Below, piece after piece: positions 10,195 through 21,216 of a stretch of 64,000 nucleotides of DNA. The notes under the pieces were generated by a model, which did not search any database, had not been told where the DNA came from, and saw only the letters and a list, made by a program, of their open reading frames with translations. How positions within the stretch are numbered: position 1 is the first letter of the stretch; every line of letters starts with the position of its first letter. A program made the translations under genes and the position numbers. This DNA is from Trichosphaerium sp. ATCC 40318 (Eukaryota; Discosea; Flabellinia; Trichosidae): the NCBI GenBank assembly GCA_038496445.1, contig JALMLS010000637.1:1-64000 (forward strand). The letters are read 5' to 3'.

Positions 10195-13100
10195 TGCGGC
10201 AATGTGCACCCGAGCCGGAACACAAATAATTCGATGAACCGTCGGCAAAACTTAAATCCATTTTACCGTACATCAACACTGGTTACACGCTTCATGGGCG
10301 ACATAGCATCAAAGAATCATCACAATTAAAAGGTAATAGAAGCGTTTATACAATCAACGGCAACAACTCTTCATGGGGGGACAGCACAGCCTAAAAGATA
10401 CGCCAGAATTGAGAGGTGCTAGAAAGAATAATATGGCTGTACAGTTGTTAAACATTGTTTATAGCCGAATTGGTACAGCTACAAGAACTTTATCCCGAAA
10501 TTACATCACGTACTAATGGTTAATGTAATGCGCCTGTCAATTATTTTCTTTTAGGCGATAAACTCTATAAAAAGCTACGTAGCGCAGAGGAGGCAAAAAA
10601 CATTTTATTGTATTCGGGTTAGTATCTAAACAAGATTAAGTTGACCCATTTCTTAGCATCCCGTAACCTTGAAATTATTGTGATGGTGTGCATATACAAA
10701 CGAAAAGATATTGAAGCTACCGATCTTGGAGGAGAAACTGCTTTACTTGTTGCAAGTACGTTCAACCACAACATCTATAACTCACTTCCACGTAGGTAAG
10801 AACGGACATACCAAAATTGTTGAATTGTTGCTTAAGTCAGGTGCTAACAGTAACGCTAAAAGTATGGACCAAAGTACAGCGTTACATTGTGCAGGTTAGC
10901 TAAAGTTTATGCATGTATCCCAAACTTACAGTTTTTAGTGAATTACAGACATAGTGGAGTAGTACAATTATTGCTCAAATCAGGTTCAAACGTTGGAGCT
11001 GTAGATAAACAAGGACGTACAGCGCTACACGATGCAGGTAATCAACTGTAAACAAGAAAGAGTATAATTTGATTCTAGTACGTAATGGACACATTGAAGT
11101 TGCTGAATTGTTGCTCAACTCGGGCGCAAACATAGAAGCTATAGACAAGAACGGACACACACCTCTACATGATGCAGGTATCTTAAGACTTGTTGTCGTT
11201 GTAACTCACATTTCAAGCTTTTTATGGACACAAAAAAGTTGTAACGATGTTACTCAAAGAAAATGCAAACATAGAAGCGTCAAATCGATATGAACGTACA
11301 CCTTTACATTGCGCAGGTACGTAGTAAAGCTATATTTACTTGCTACAACTTATTATTAGCTGAAAATCGACACAATAAAATTGTTAAATTGTTAATCGCA
11401 GACGGTGCGAGCATCGAAGCTGTAGATAAAGATGAAAACACGCCTTTACACATAGCAGGTATTCTAAAATTGTAGGGTACAACCGACTTACTCTTACTAG
11501 CTGTCGAGGGACATAGTACAATTGTTAAAAGCTTAATTGAATTGAAAGCAAATGTTGAAGCTGCAAATAGCCGCGGGCAAACAGCCTTGCACTGCGCAGG
11601 TTTGTATTTGTACGCTATTGCCATATAAACAATATTTGTAGTACATCATGGACACACCAGAATTGTTAAAGTGTTAACCAAGAAACGTAAAACCATTATT
11701 GAAACCACTGATAAGGACGGTTGTACTGCTTTACTTGTAGCAGGTATTGAGTTGACACTGTACAGCTGTAATTATTTAACTCGTCTCTAGCCATTCAAGG
11801 ACAAGAAAGTGCTGCTGGAATGTTAATTAGCTCAGAGGCAAAAATTGGAGCCACTGATAAAAATGGATGGACGGCACTACATCTTGCAGGTAGTTTACTA
11901 TCAAGTCATTTCAAATCTACAGTTATTTAACATCTTAGCGCTAAATGGGCACAACCCAGTTTTGCTGACTTTATTGAAACCAAATGGAGCCATTTCATTA
12001 AGCACAGACAAATGGCAAAAAGCTTTCAAATGTGTACTGATACAAGTAGTTGATAATGATTCTGCATTCATCAATGTTTTTGAAACTCTTCTTTCATTTT
12101 TTCCAAATGACCAATGCAGTCGCGAACTATGGTTATCGTGTGCGCACATGAAAGAGATACCGTACTGGCGACTCAATCTTGCAAAATGGTTGCAATACTT
12201 GGTATGTTTCTTTGAAATAAATTAATAAATATTTAGTCTTACTTCAACTTCGCTAATGTAATATAGCCAACACATTCTTGTTTTAAAGTTGCAATGCAAA
12301 AAGGCATTTGCCATTTGATTTGTACATACAGTTCCATGTTTGTACAGTCTTCGGTACAAACACACAAAATACAAACGTACATTAACTTGTTTTTGTTTAA
12401 TTTAGAGCTTTTGGTTACAGCAAGGAGAGCTGATGGAAGGAATTCTGTCTGACTTACCAGATAAAATGTGGAGTAATACTACAACTGGGTCTGTTATTGA
12501 AATGTGTATAAAAGAAGGATGGTGTACAATGTCTCTTAAATACAGACCCAAAGAAGATAGTACGTGTATTAAGCAAAACGTATATTAACTCTTTAAAGTT
12601 TTTGAATGCCGTGATTGTGTTAAAAACACACGTGGATTATATTTGTGCAGTTATTGTGTTACTCAACACAACCACAAACAGGTAATTTCCCATGTACTAC
12701 TACTTGCTTATGTGTGTAGAACCTGGAAAAGTACCCCAACGTTTCAGGTTTTGTGAATGCAAGGATTGCAAACATGTCATTAATCCCATATCTCCAAATC
12801 AAAGTGTTGGAAATCCTGCAGCAGGTAAAAAAGCACTGTTAGTTCAATAACACTAAAACTTTCAGGATTAAAAAGTGAGATGTCATGGGACTTAAATCCA
12901 AGATTACATTATGCCCACACCTGGGATAGATCCAACAACGAGTGAGTAGTTACATTTGTATTTATTAACTCATGTTTAACTGTTTTTGTCAAACAAAAAA
13001 AGGGGTACAATTGAAAAAGCAACGCACTATAGAACACTGAATCTTCTTGATTCAAATAAAAATGATATTGTAGCCAATAGAGAACTAGACTTTCTTTACC

Positions 13101-14337
13101 AACAAATGTCAACGATGCATGGCTATGATAAATATGATATTGTAGAAGCTCATCTTGTTTGCAATGATATGTTGACTCAAAACTTTGGCATGTACAATAC
13201 AGTACTTAAACACAGACATCAGTATGTTTACATGTTTAATTCACTACAAAAATCTTAGCTGTTATTTAGGAAACTCCATGGCTTGTTTTGTAAAAATGAT
13301 TGGAAACAGGGAACCAACAAAAGTCATAAGATAAAGGTTGAAGATTGTTGTTCAAAACTTGTTCCACAAGCAAACAATAATTCAGAGCAGGTAGTTTGCC
13401 TCTTAAATATAATAATATCTAACCAATAATCAGCTACCAGTTGTATTAATGGTTCATGGAACAACTCGTGAAGCCGCTTGGAGTATTGTAAAAGCTGGAT
13501 TTGGAGTGATAAGTTCGTTGGATGCTGGATACTATGGTCAAGGAATCTACTTTACAGTATGTGCTTTTTAAAAATTCACCATTAACAATCTTACTTGTTT
13601 TTTTGAAATAGCGCAGTATTGAGTATGCCTGTTCATATGATACCTCTGGTAAAGACAAAAAGACACTTGTGCTTAGTTTGGTTACGCCTGGAAATGTATA
13701 TCCTGTACACAACTGCAACCAATCACATTATTGATTTGTTTATTTACAAAGCATTGATAGGTTACAGAAAACCCTCAAGATAAAGCTAATCTTGTTGGTA
13801 AGCCAATTAAAGCTGGATATCAAAGTCACTATGTATTGGTAAACAGGAAAGGACATGTGTTGGAGCAAGACAAAATAAATAAGGCAATATACGATGAACT
13901 GGTTGTAGCTCAAGGTAGTGATTATATTTGATGATGTACTTGTTGACTAAGTTGTGATTTTAGATGTACAAACTGTTGCTCGTTACATCATCACAGTTAA
14001 ACAAAAGAGGAAAAGAGCAAAGAAATCATCCAAGAAAACCAACAAGATTCAATCATCTGCAACATCAGCAGATGTTGACAAATCTGGTTCTGATGACTTG
14101 TCTGATTTTGATGATTGTGACAACTTTACCTCTAAGCGGTACAAAATAAGTGTGCATCAATCTCTTTCCTTACTTACTTTTGTGCAAAGAAAATTATGGG
14201 CCTCTAGCTATTTGAATGAGCACCAAATACAACAACCAACCACATATGACAAGCTATTGAAAGAAAACAAAAGATTAACACAAGTTTACACAAGACTTTT
14301 GGAAATCAACACTACACTAAACCAGCAATTAAAATAA
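10195..14337 (+). CDS. Tankyrase-like ankyrin-PARP protein, copy A (possibly decaying)
   Basis: Multi-exon gene. After two short N-terminal exons (motifs AELVQLQELYPEIT and GDKLYKKLRSAEEAKNIL) come ten one-exon ankyrin repeats from about 10655 to 12000, each ending in GCAG at a phase-1 intron (for example KNGHTKIVELLLKSGAN). A unique linker (FPNDQCSRELWLSCAHMKE) follows, then two Cys/His zinc-like segments (LCSYC...H and CECKDCKHV) and a PARP catalytic domain. The triad is present: His in VHGTTREA (codon 13455), Tyr in GIYFT (13548) and Glu in YDELVV (13896). The tail has a basic KQKRKRAKK stretch, an acidic stretch and a coil. Ankyrins plus PARP is the tankyrase layout; no SAM domain is seen. 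Predicted to ADP-ribosylate proteins bound by the ankyrins. The first exon is frameshifted relative to copy B, and a stop near 13256 needs an extra intron, so it may be degrading. Confidence 0.75.
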
Positions 14338-15115
14338 ATTGTCAACACATGCACAACACAAACCTCAAAATGTCTTGTATTTATTACTGTTACAACTGAA
14401 AGTCTATATTAACATAAACACTTGTTATTTTGCTTTTTGTTGCTCATCTAGTGTTTAGAAACTACATTACTACACAAATTGTTTTTTACCAAAATCCTGT
14501 GCTGCCAACCAACATCTTAATAATTTGGTTTTCAACTGCATCAATGCCAATACAGATACTGTATGTAAAGCAAAATAGTTGAGAGTAGTTGTAATAGGTA
14601 TATTCTTGTATTAAGCGTCATGAGTACTTTAAGTGATTTGTACAACTTTCAGTATTGAATATAAAGTTTGTAAGGCAAAGCTTTGTTTAGTTTCAGCCCT
14701 GAACAAAGTCAACAAGTAGTAAATGATAAACAGTGGTGCAACAGATGGTTGCTAGTCCCTATACTAAGGTTGGAAGGTGGAACCACCGTGCTTTTATTGA
14801 ACAAGGTCTTACACAGCCACAAAGGCTCGAAAAGCTAGTCTTTGGCCTCCTCAGAAGAGGAAGTAGACAGGCCAGTCAAGTCAATACAACTTTCAACATC
14901 AGGATCAACATCAGGTGCAACCTCATGCTCAAAGTACTTCAAGGTGCTCTTTTGATGCTTAATAATGCATACACCCAAGATACAGTATGTTTGTTTAACA
15001 CCCTTGAAGTAGTGGCCTCTACAAGGACTTCTTTTCCTGTGAAAGTGGATCAAACAGCTACAAAAAAAAACAATGTCAATACAATACAATATATTGTGTT
15101 ATTAAAAATAATGTT
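14338..15115. other. Gap with possible transposase tail
   Basis: Mostly non-coding. On the minus strand about 14835-15060 there is a Cys-containing frame (CRGHYF...TYCILGVC) ending ESCIDLTGLSTSSSEEAKD and a stop. This looks like the C-terminal zinc-ribbon end of a DNA transposase, but the match is weak. The plus-strand frame over the same bases has no recognisable family. Confidence 0.25.
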
Positions 15116-15433
15116 ATGGTTGTTCCTACCTATGACATGGGACTCAGCAATGCTTTTGCTACATGGCAAAGGTACGTTAACCTAGTTTTGGCCGGCTTAA
15201 ATTGGCTACATTGTCTTGTTTACATGGACGATATAAATATTTTTTCCAAAACTTTTGATGAGCACATAGAAAAATTGTGCCTTGTTTTGGAGCATTGTAA
15301 ACAATTTGGGGTTACCCTTAAACCTAAAAAGTGTAAATTTTTGCAAAAAGAAGTAGAGTACTTAGGTCACATTGTCTTGTATGACGGTGTAAAACCTTGT
15401 CCTACTAAAATTTCAGCAAATAAAAATACAAAA

Positions 15434-17588
15434 CCAGGGCTGAAACTCAACAAGGCATTTTTGAACAATGCCTAGGCATTTTCATTCAAAAATGCCTTAT
15501 TTTTTACAAAAATACCTAGTTTTTGCCTCATTCAAAAAGGCAAATACAGGGCAATGCCTTATTTTTTGCTCCAAAAATGCCTTATATTTGATGAAAAATG
15601 CTTGCATCTGGTACACAAGATTGCAATGGTTTTGCTTGCATATTTTAAGGAATTATGCCTTCAAATTAGGGCATAACTCATGCATCAATGTCTTATTTTG
15701 AAGGCAAAAAGACGGCATTATCATAGTCTACAGTGCCTAATAAACCAGGGCATTTTTAGGTAATAACACAATTATTTATTTTATAATACAGTACACATAC
15801 AATACACAAAACTCCTAAGTCCACATTTGAAAAAACCTTAAGGGGGAACTTAATAGCACTAAGCTACCATTGGCAGCGTATTTCATTGCTATCATGCACA
15901 TGAAGGGGGAACTTATGACTATTAAGCCATCCACCATTGGCAGCGTAATACAGTTATTGTATGTGAGAAATAAACTTGTTACTTATGAGGGCAATCTAAC
16001 TGTTAAGGCACTCACTTAATGCACTAATTGTCATTATTACTTACCATTGGCAGCGTATTTGACTACTTTAAGTTAGTTGTGTTGTGAAATAGTTCACAAC
16101 CTACATGTCATCAATACACAACTTCTTTTTTTCTAAAAATCATCTTTTATTGGGGTAATCTCACTGTTAAGGCACTCACTTAATGCACTATTTATCATTA
16201 CTTACCATTGGCAGCGTATTAGAGCGCTTTAAGGCAACAGTGAAGCCCATGTGAGCTGCAAATAACCTGAGTTTTCTGGGAAATCTTTGAGCTGGTATCA
16301 AAGATTTCCACCTTGTGATTACACAAAACTGGTTCTTTACTATTACATTACAGTTTTATTATTGAGGATGTTTCACTAAGTTTCACTAATGGGGGTAATC
16401 TAAGTGTATTAAGTAAGGGGGCACACTGAGATGTGCAGAAATTGTTCAAATCAGCTCAAATTTTCAGGCCTATATCTTTGACATGAGGGCTTTTGAAAAA
16501 CCCAACTTTTAGCGTGTGCCTTTTTGTGACATTTTTTTGTTGCAACAGTTTTTTTTTTTCAAAAAACGACTGCATTTTTTCAATCTTTCTGTTTAAAAGC
16601 ACATTTGTTCAAAACTACATTACCCATAGCATCTACACACATAGTACATGCTATGGGTACACTTTCAAAAAGAAGTCTCAATTTGAAAGCAAAAAAAAAT
16701 AACAAATTTGCTCTACACCACCTAAAATGCGTCTTCAAGTGGGGAAAAAGCGGACGAATAGCTTTAAAAGTTGTTTCAAATCCATGTAATTAAGGTCAAA
16801 AAGTGGAGAAAAAAATGAAATTTCGGGCTTTGAACTCAAGTAATCAATCTACACAGTTCGCTATCCTATTTTTTCAGCGTTTTACGCGATTTTAGATGGG
16901 TTTAAAGCCCGAAGATGCCCATGGGGTTAAGGTCATTTCATTCTCAGCATGCCCCCTTAAAGAAAATATGAGATGGGGAAAAAAAAAAAAACCAAAAACT
17001 TACCTTGTAGTGTTAGAATTCCGCGGTCCTGGAAATATCGCGGAGTTCACTCCTACTACTGTTGTAGGTGAAATAGGGTGCTGCGGTTCATTTGGGCGTG
17101 GTTTCGTCTAATTTCATGAATTACTAAGAGCGCTAGATGCCTGTCTATATAAAACGTCAGTAGGTGATGTGAAAAAAAAAGTGTAAAAGTTGTTTGACTG
17201 TTACTTACCTTAAACCACTTCCTTAATGTGATCAGTCCTATGATATAGTATAGACAATGCCTTATATATGGATTAAAATACAAGGCATATAATGCTTAAA
17301 AAAATAAGGCATAATAAAGGCATAAAGTACTTGCAATACAGAGCATTACTTGATTTTATGCAATGCCAAAAAATGCAATACAAGGCATTACCTGATTTTA
17401 TGCAATGCCAAAAGATGCCCAAAAATGCCTGATTTTAATGCCTTTTTGATGAAAGCATTGCCTTTTTGTAAAAATGCCTTACTCTATTGGGCAATGCCAA
17501 ATGCAAATGCCTTGATTTTGCCATCAGATGCCAAATGTTAGGAATATGCATCATTTTTTAAGGCAATGCCTAGCTGAGTTTCAGCCCT
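15434..17588. mobile_element. 2.15 kb non-autonomous TIR element inside gypsy
   Basis: The ends are exact inverted repeats: CAGGGCTGAAACTC at the start and GAGTTTCAGCCCTG at the end. Both subterminal zones are packed with the word AATGCC and its complement GGCATT (about 15455-15750 and 17270-17580), the arrangement expected for transposase-binding sites of hAT-like elements. CAGGG-type tips also fit hAT. Removing it restores the gypsy RT-to-tether reading order. I could not find an 8 bp target duplication (tacaaaac versus acgtcctc). No transposase frame is seen inside, so it is non-autonomous. Confidence 0.8.
15840..16230 (+). repeat. Tandem units with ACCATTGGCAGCGTA
   Basis: Inside the 2.15 kb TIR element, the word ACCATTGGCAGCGTA occurs four times (near 15868, 15929, 16041 and 16202). 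Three of these lie beside a longer shared block (gttaaggcactcacttaatgcact or the related gggggaacttat...). Spacing is irregular (about 60-160 bp), so these are diverged tandem copies rather than a clean satellite. Confidence 0.65.
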
Positions 17589-19332
17589 GACGTCCTCACA
17601 CTAAAAAACAATTATGTTTGTTTTTAGGGCTGGCAAATTATTACAGCTGTTTTGTTAAAGAGCTTGCAACAATTGCAGCACTGTTGCACATTTTGATTAA
17701 GAAAAACACTGTGTTCAGGTGGTCCAATTTACAACAGGACGTCTTTGAAAAATTAAAGATTGCTCTAGTTAATGCGCCTGTGCTGGTGTATCCTGACTTT
17801 AACAGACTCTTTGAGTTACACACTGATGCCAGTAACTATGGTATTGGTGCAGCTCTTGTGCAGAAAGATGACGAGAGAGATGAACAGGTTATAGCATATT
17901 ATTCAAGAGCGCTATTTCCCACAGAACAAAGGTACCACACTTTTTTGCAAGAGGCGCTTGCTGTAGTAGCAGCTTGCCACAAATTTCATGTTTACCTTTT
18001 ATATAAACCTTTTGAAATTATACAGACCACAAAGCGTTATTACAATTTACTAAAACTTCTAATCCTGACGCTAAATGTGTCAGATGGTCTATTTATCTCT
18101 GAATTTGATTTTACTATTCATCATCACTTTAAATTCTGACAGTGATGTGTTGTCTTGGCAACCTATTGTTAGTATGCATATGTTAATGTTTTTTCTTCAC
18201 AAACTAAATACAAAACAATTCCGGATACGCTTTATGTGTTACTTTTATCAACAACATTTGGATCCAGACCTTTCTAAACTCATTTATTTTTTACAAAATC
18301 CTACAGCTTTTGAAAAATATGATAACTTTTCTAAATTAAAAGCTGCTACTAAATTCTTACATCTTGATGAATTCAGCATTCTTTGTAAAAATAGGAAACC
18401 ACAAGTGCATGAAGAAAATGTGCCTCAAACTACTTTGGTGGTTCCTAAAGATCTTATCCCTGAGGTCCTTGAGCAACATCACAACACGCCTACGGCAGGT
18501 CATCTTGGCTTTAATTGTACCTATAAAGCTGTTAGATGTTGTTTTTGGTGGAAAGGCATGGTAAATTATTTTTCGCGGTATGCTATTGCAGTACCAATTC
18601 GAAATAAGAAAAGTAAAACAGTAGCACATGCAATTTACAAAAACTTAATTTCAATTTATGGTGCTACTGAAAATTTTATTTCTGATAGAGGTGGAGAGTT
18701 TGAAGGTGTTGTTGATGAGTTAGCAAAATTGGTAAATGTTGAACAACGATGTATCGTAGCTTATCATCCACAAGCCAACGGCTTAGTTGAACATTTTAAT
18801 CACATCCTTTCTCAAATGTTAAAAATGTTTACCAATATGTACCAAACTAATTGGAACAAATTTATTTCTTCTTGTACTTTTGCATATAACACTAGCACAC
18901 AGAACAGTGTCAAACTCCCTTTCATGTTATCTTTGGCAGACCAGCAATCAAGCCATCCAATCAAGCTCTAGGTTTATATCCTAGTTTGCGCCTAAAGGTG
19001 GATGAGTGGGTGAAGCAACTTTCACAATCTAGTAAGAAATCCCACAAACTTGTCAAAGAAGCTAGAAAGAAAGCTCATAAACGTCAAGCAAAACATTTTA
19101 ACAAAAGAAGAAATCATGTCAACTTTAAAACAAGTGACCAAGTCTTGCTCTTAAGGATGCACCCTATCGAATATGAGTTTGCAAAGAAATTTGTACACCA
19201 TCAAGAAGGACCATTTACAGTAGTGAAGAGAGTAAACAATGATTATTGGTTGAAAGATGAAGATGGCATTTCTTTTGATACACCATTTCATGTTGAAAGA
19301 CTCAAAAAGTACAAGACAGGTCTAAAAATTAA

Positions 19333-19765
19333 AGCGGTATATACCAGTTTTTTTATGGTATATACCACTTTTTTCAACAAAATGGTATATGGACTGGTAT
19401 ATACCATTTTGAAATACCACTTTTTTTAGAAATTAAGTGAATAAAAAAGTGGTATATGGAAGTGGTATATACCACTTTTCATTCACATAATGAGACCTTC
19501 TAAAAATGGTATATAAAGTGGATATACCACTTTTTTATGGTATGTGGTATATACCACCTTTTATTGGTATTTCCCACTTTTATGGTATGCTTCAAAAAGG
19601 TCATTAAGGAGCTTTTTGGTAACTTGTAACTCACAAACTGTGTATTAAATAAAGTGTATTTTCTGGAATTGCAGGTGTACCATAAGTAGGCATAAAGTGG
19701 TGTATAAGAGTGGTATATACCATAAAAACTGGTATAAAAAAGTGGTATAAAAGTGGTATATTTTT
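19333..19765. repeat. Palindromic GGTATATACC repeat block
   Basis: About 430 bp made of repeated self-complementary words: AGTGGTATATACCACTT and variants with GGTATAT or ATATACC half-sites, separated by short T-rich spacers. It interrupts the 3' end of the gypsy relic between the ERLKKYKTGLK frame and the RPVKRPKHLQP frame. A MITE-like insertion or a local expansion of a palindrome would both explain it. No protein coding. Confidence 0.75.
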
Positions 19766-20227
19766 TTTAGACCTGTGAAAAGACCCAAACACTTACAACC
19801 TAAAAAGTCTATACTGATCACTGACCAGTTAGAGGAAATTATCATACCTGAATCAACTCCTGACTCTTCTGGTAACCCAACATCTGTCAAGAATCAACGA
19901 CTATGTTGCACATGAACTCCTGGGATTTAAAGAACTGAAACATTTATTGTTATTGATGCAAAGTACTTTAAAGAAAAATTGCTAAATCTGAAGCGAATTA
20001 AAGTATATCATCAACAACTAATTAATGTTTTAGTGGATAAATCAAGTGATTTCATAAGGTCCAACACGCAACAAGATTACTTCAGCAAGAAGATAAAGCA
20101 GGCAAAGTCAGCTAAAGCGTTGGTACAATTCGTGACAGATCTCGTTGAGAATTTTAAAGAAAAATTTTCATATGAAATTGGTAAAGCTACTGCTAAGGAT
20201 TTACACAGTAGTAACGCCATAAATTAG

Positions 20228-21216
20228 AGCATTTGCTCTGTTACAATAACTCTCACAGGCGCTAGAGCCAGATTATGTAAGCACTCCACTTTTAAAACAA
20301 AATTATTTGGTGTTAAAAATAGTTTTTTATGATTGACGCTTGAGTAAATAGTAGCTATACATACTGTAAATAATATATAGAGAGCACGAAACATTCACCA
20401 GCAGTGATGAGGCCTACAATGACTCTAAAAAATAGTGTAATTTTGTGACTTTTTAAGCATTGTTTAGCTAAGTTATACTTATTGCACACATTATCATTAT
20501 GTTTTCATCACTTTGAGTATGTGTCAATGGTCGTATTTAAAAGCCTCAAAGCATGTTGTTGAAAAGTAAACGCACAATAAAGTGCCTCAAATGTGGGAGT
20601 TTGTTGAATGATATTTGATGAAACAAAAGGTTTACTATTCTACACTGATGTTATATGTTATGTTCTACACTTTTCTTCATTAGAAAATGAGTATATGGCA
20701 TAGTGGTACCACTATGATCAATTGTAAAAATATGCATGCCAATAGCGTTTGCACCAAAAGTACTCACTTACATTTTTTTTTTCCCAAAGTTATCAAACAA
20801 TCAATTTTACATCTCAGTTATTGCCACCGATATACTCACATTTTGAATGTTTTTAGCACTACTCCTCAAAAAAATGCTGTATTTTATAACGAGCAACTTC
20901 AAATACTTAAAAGCGGTTTTACAGCTGTTTAAAGCATTGTTAATGAAGAAAAAATTAAAAATGCTAGTGTGGCTTTTCGCTTGTTTTTTTAACGCATTGT
21001 CTCTGAAAACAGCACTCAAAAAAGAGGGAAAGTATGCGCCAAACGATAGAGAGTGTTCTATAGAACTCAGAGTGAGCATTTTTCGTGAACAAACCAAAAA
21101 AAGCAAGAGTGTAAAAAATAACCATAAACAGAAGCTCAAATTCTGATGTACACTCTATAAACGTCTTTGCTAGTGTTACATACTACTGCATCAATGGAGT
21201 TCAACTCAGCTCTGAA
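20228..21216. other. No gene seen
   Basis: AT-rich with short open frames on both strands around 20807-21146 that overlap each other and show no recognisable family. It forms the 3' flank of the minus-strand ankyrin-PARP gene. Confidence 0.35.

Larger units (their letters stand above)
15116..20227 (+). pseudogene. Ty3/gypsy retrotransposon relic, split by two insertions
   Basis: The plus strand holds the second half of a gypsy RT (GLSNAFATWQ, VYMDDINIFSKTF, KPKKCKFLQKEVEYLGH). It is interrupted at about 15434 and resumes at 17589 with HTKKQLCLFLGLANYY, then RNase H (DASNYGIGAALVQ) and integrase. The integrase keeps HLGF...WWKGM, ISDRGGEFEG and YHPQANGLVEHFN. Between WWKGM and YFSRYAIAVP a deletion has removed the zinc CxxC and the first catalytic Asp. 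A C-terminal part (GPFTVVKRVNNDYWL...FHVERLKKYK) is followed by a block of palindromic repeats, and the tail seems to continue at about 19770-20227. Gag, protease and the LTRs were not found. Frame breaks, deletion and insertions make it dead. Confidence 0.85.
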
